DNA of 7,681 nucleotides from Methanomassiliicoccales archaeon (GTDB taxonomy: Archaea > Thermoplasmatota > Thermoplasmata > Methanomassiliicoccales > UBA472), in assembly GCA_028679935.1 (NCBI GenBank), contig JAJRAL010000100.1, positions 1-7,681 on the forward strand, written 5' to 3'. The translations under genes were made by a program, and so were the position numbers. Shown here in pieces: positions 6,090-7,681 of this stretch. Within the stretch, counting starts at the first letter, position 1; every line of letters starts with the position of its first letter. The notes beneath the pieces were generated by a model, which was not told where the DNA came from, made no database searches, and saw only the letters and a program-made list of their open reading frames with translations.

Positions 6090-6791
6090 CTAGGCGAGCG
6101 AAGGGCCGAGCACCGTCAGCCCACCAGGCCCGACGTCGAACGTGTGCCGCTCCATCGAGTGGTCGGAGGCCCTCATCTTCTCGACCCTCAGGTACCGGGC
6201 CAGCTTGCCGCGGCTCCGGTCCAGGCCGAGCTCGATTATGCCGTCGACCAGGAAACCCTCGTTCCCGAGCAGGTCGGACGGCGTGCCTTGCGCCCGCTCC
6301 ATCACGATGAACGAAATCAGGCCGAGGTCGCGGAGGTTCTTGAAGAAGTAGAACATCCTCTTCCTCATTCCCGCCGAATCCTCCATCAGCGAGTACAAGG
6401 CGCCGAGCGAGTCTAGCGTGAAGACGGTGAACCGCTCACCGTGCTTCTTCCGGTAGTAGGTGAGCATCTGCTCGATGAACTGAACGTAGTCGGTCGGGTT
6501 GTCGACCTCGACGATCTCGTCCAGCTCCCTGAGGTCGGTGATGTCCGAGATCTCCAGATTGGGCGTGACCTTGAGCCCAAGCGATCCCATGTTGCGCAGG
6601 TGCGATTCGCCGCTCTCTTCCAGCGTGACGTAGAGGCCGAACTCCTTCGACTTCTCGAGGTAGGTCGACATGAGCGAATAGCAGAAACTTGTCTTCATCG
6701 AGCCCGGCGGTCCGGTGACGAGAACGACCTTGGGCGCCTCGATGTCCGTGCGGAACACCTTGTCCAGGCCAGGTATCGAGTCCTTGAACAT
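6090..6791 (-). CDS. RecA-superfamily ATPase, KaiC/GvpD/RAD55 type, with variant Walker A
   Basis: This 233-residue protein is about the size of a single KaiC domain. It begins with the family opening IPGLDKVF (6-13). Walker A is GPPGSMKTS at 27-35: Lys33 and Thr34 are kept, but Met32 stands where P-loops almost always have Gly. The paired glutamates after strand 2 (Glu58-Glu59, in YVTLEESGE) match the KaiC catalytic EE. Walker B is TVFTLDSLGAL with Asp127. VMERAQG (163-169) and the VDGIIELGL strand (182-190) match the end of the RecA core. There is no second KaiC domain, transmembrane segment or DNA-binding domain. ATP binding is likely; hydrolysis is plausible. Family members act as regulators, motor-associated ATPases (ArlH) or recombination paralogues, and the sequence does not decide between these. 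The ATG is preceded by AGGAG at 10 bases. The coiled-coil gene starts 95 bases downstream. Confidence 0.88.
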   Translation of the reverse strand: MFKDSIPGLDKVFRTDIEAPKVVLVTGPPGSMKTSFCYSLMSTYLEKSKEFGLYVTLEESGESHLRNMGSLGLKVTPNLEISDITDLRELDEIVEVDNPTDYVQFIEQMLTYYRKKHGERFTVFTLDSLGALYSLMEDSAGMRKRMFYFFKNLRDLGLISFIVMERAQGTPSDLLGNEGFLVDGIIELGLDRSRGKLARYLRVEKMRASDHSMERHTFDVGPGGLTVLGPSLA

Positions 6792-6801
6792 GCAGCTACC
6801 G

Positions 6802-6841
6802 CTCCTTGCCAGTAGAATATGCCCTCGATAGTAATACTTTC
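6802..6841 (-). promoter_or_regulatory. Start signals of the ATPase gene
   Basis: AAGGAGC at 6807-6801 lies 9-10 bases before ATG 6791. Upstream the minus strand is AT-rich (AAAGTATTAC near 6840-6831), a loose TATA-like element that would give a short leader. The 149-base gap after gyrA (6792-6940) holds nothing else I can identify. Readthrough from gyrA is equally possible. Confidence 0.35.
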
Positions 6842-6940
6842 TGCCCTGGACGCGCGAGCCCGAGAACGACGCTAGGAAAGAGCATGCTCAGTTGGTCCGT
6901 CGCTCGGCTCAGGCACCGGCCCGAGACGACCACGGGTCGG

Positions 6941-7681
6941 TCATCGGTCCGCGTCCTCGTCCCTTTCCTCTCTCTCCTCGGTCGGCTCCTCGCGGGGCAG
7001 GCCGTTCTCGTCCACGTGGGATTCGACCTCCTCGATCGCCTGCTTTTCATGCTCGCCGACCAGCCTCTCGACCGCGATGACCGTCTCGCCCTCCTCGAGG
7101 CGCTTCGCCCTGACGCCCTGCGTCACCCGGCCCATGACCCTGAACTCGCTGACGGAGGTGCGGACCACGTTCCCGGAGTCGGAGGCGATCAGGATCTCGT
7201 CCTCGTCGGAGACCTCCAGCACGGTGACGACGCGCCCGGTCTTGTCGTTGATGCGCATCGCCTTGATGCCCCTGCCCCCGCGGTGCGTCTTGCGGTATTC
7301 GTCCCTCTCCTCCTCTTCTGGCTCCACACCCTCCGGCTCGGCCTCGCCGTTGTCCTCGGCGATCTCCCCCTCCGCCGGCTCCTCCGACTTGCCGATGATA
7401 GACAGCTTGCCGTAGCCCCTCTCGGTGACCACCAGCAACTTCGAGGCCTTGGTCACGACGGCCATGCTGACGACCTCGTCCCCTTCGTAGAGGCGCGTGC
7501 CGATGACCCCTCTCGCGGGCCGACCCATCGATCTGACGTCGGACTCGTCGAAGCGGATCGCCCGGCCGTTCTTCGTGACCAAGACTATCTCCCTCGTGCC
7601 GTCGGTAATCTTCGTGTCGATCAGCTCGTCGCCTTCGTTCATCCCGAGGGCGATGATGCCGTTGATGCGCACGTTCTTGTA
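6941..7681 (-). CDS. gyrA: DNA gyrase subunit A, C-terminal beta-pinwheel (N-terminus beyond right edge)
   Basis: The last 246 codons are visible, ending at TGA 6943-6941. The frame is open through the edge (Tyr-Lys-Asn before Val-Arg-Ile-Asn), so the GTG at 7672 is an internal valine and not a start. The GyrA C-terminal domain wraps DNA and gives gyrase its negative-supercoiling activity. Blade signatures are visible: a NGRAIRFDESDVRSMGRPARGV strand-turn at about residues 39-60 of the fragment, the TERGYGK strand, EYRKTHRGGRGIKAM, and EFRVMGRVTQGVRAKRL. A Glu/Pro-rich stretch of about 28 residues (codons 7387-7303) interrupts the blade between GYGK and EYR, where bacterial proteins usually have only a few residues. 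The tail after RLVGEHE is strongly acidic, like the regulatory tail of some bacterial GyrA. The domain with the active-site tyrosine is off-window. ParC is unlikely given the regular GyrA-type blades. Confidence 0.92.
   Translation of the reverse strand, partial: YKNVRINGIIALGMNEGDELIDTKITDGTREIVLVTKNGRAIRFDESDVRSMGRPARGVIGTRLYEGDEVVSMAVVTKASKLLVVTERGYGKLSIIGKSEEPAEGEIAEDNGEAEPEGVEPEEEERDEYRKTHRGGRGIKAMRINDKTGRVVTVLEVSDEDEILIASDSGNVVRTSVSEFRVMGRVTQGVRAKRLEEGETVIAVERLVGEHEKQAIEEVESHVDENGLPREEPTEEREERDEDADR

Noticed and set aside
6441..6815. A plus-strand frame of 124 codons
   Set aside because: It is fully antisense to the ATPase gene, whose Walker motifs are clear; no independent support.
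6796..7050. A minus-strand Arg-rich frame between gyrA and the ATPase
   Set aside because: It overlaps the gyrA 3' end out of frame, has no domain, and would run into the ATPase leader. The Arg-rich composition fits a shifted reading of GC-rich DNA.
7670..7672. GTG as a possible start of the gyrase-domain protein
   Set aside because: The frame is open upstream to the window edge and the visible part is only the C-terminal domain of GyrA, so the GTG is an internal Val.

Overview
All four protein genes lie on the minus strand, so the window is transcribed right to left. It looks like archaeal chromosome, most likely Thermoplasmatota (Euryarchaeota). The grounds are a bacterial-type DNA gyrase A subunit next to a KaiC/RAD55-type ATPase, a TATA-box promoter ahead of the surface-protein gene, GGAGG-type ribosome binding sites, GC of roughly 60%, and a very large secreted protein built from CARDB and beta-helix modules. 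The taxonomic placement is inference; no rRNA is present to settle it.

Layout from right to left. (1) 7681-6941 is the C-terminal end of gyrA, the beta-pinwheel that wraps DNA; its N-terminal part is off the right edge. (2) 6791-6090 is a 233-residue RecA-fold ATPase of the KaiC/GvpD/RAD55 group, with an unusual Walker A in which Met replaces the Gly before the catalytic Lys. (3) 5994-4927 is a cytoplasmic coiled-coil protein with a proline-rich linker, a four-cysteine zinc ribbon and a charged tail, probably starting at a TTG codon. (4) 4776-1 is one uninterrupted reading frame of 1592 codons that runs off the left edge. It encodes a secreted, probably glycosylated surface protein and fills 62% of the window.

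The surface protein has a signal peptide, an N-terminal beta-helix and two related beta-sandwich-like modules. A macro-repeat follows, each unit being CARDB domain, beta-helix, then carboxypeptidase-regulatory-like domain, with a period of about 384 residues. One unit is complete and a second is cut by the window edge.

The gyrase, ATPase and coiled-coil genes are separated by 149 and 95 bases and could be partly cotranscribed, but the ATPase and coiled-coil genes each have their own candidate start signals. The surface gene has the clearest promoter in the window. I see no tRNA, rRNA, CRISPR array, insertion sequence or attachment site. No new defence or mobile system is evident. The points most worth checking are the modular giant surface protein, the variant-P-loop ATPase beside a zinc-ribbon coiled-coil protein, and the acidic insertion in the gyrase pinwheel.
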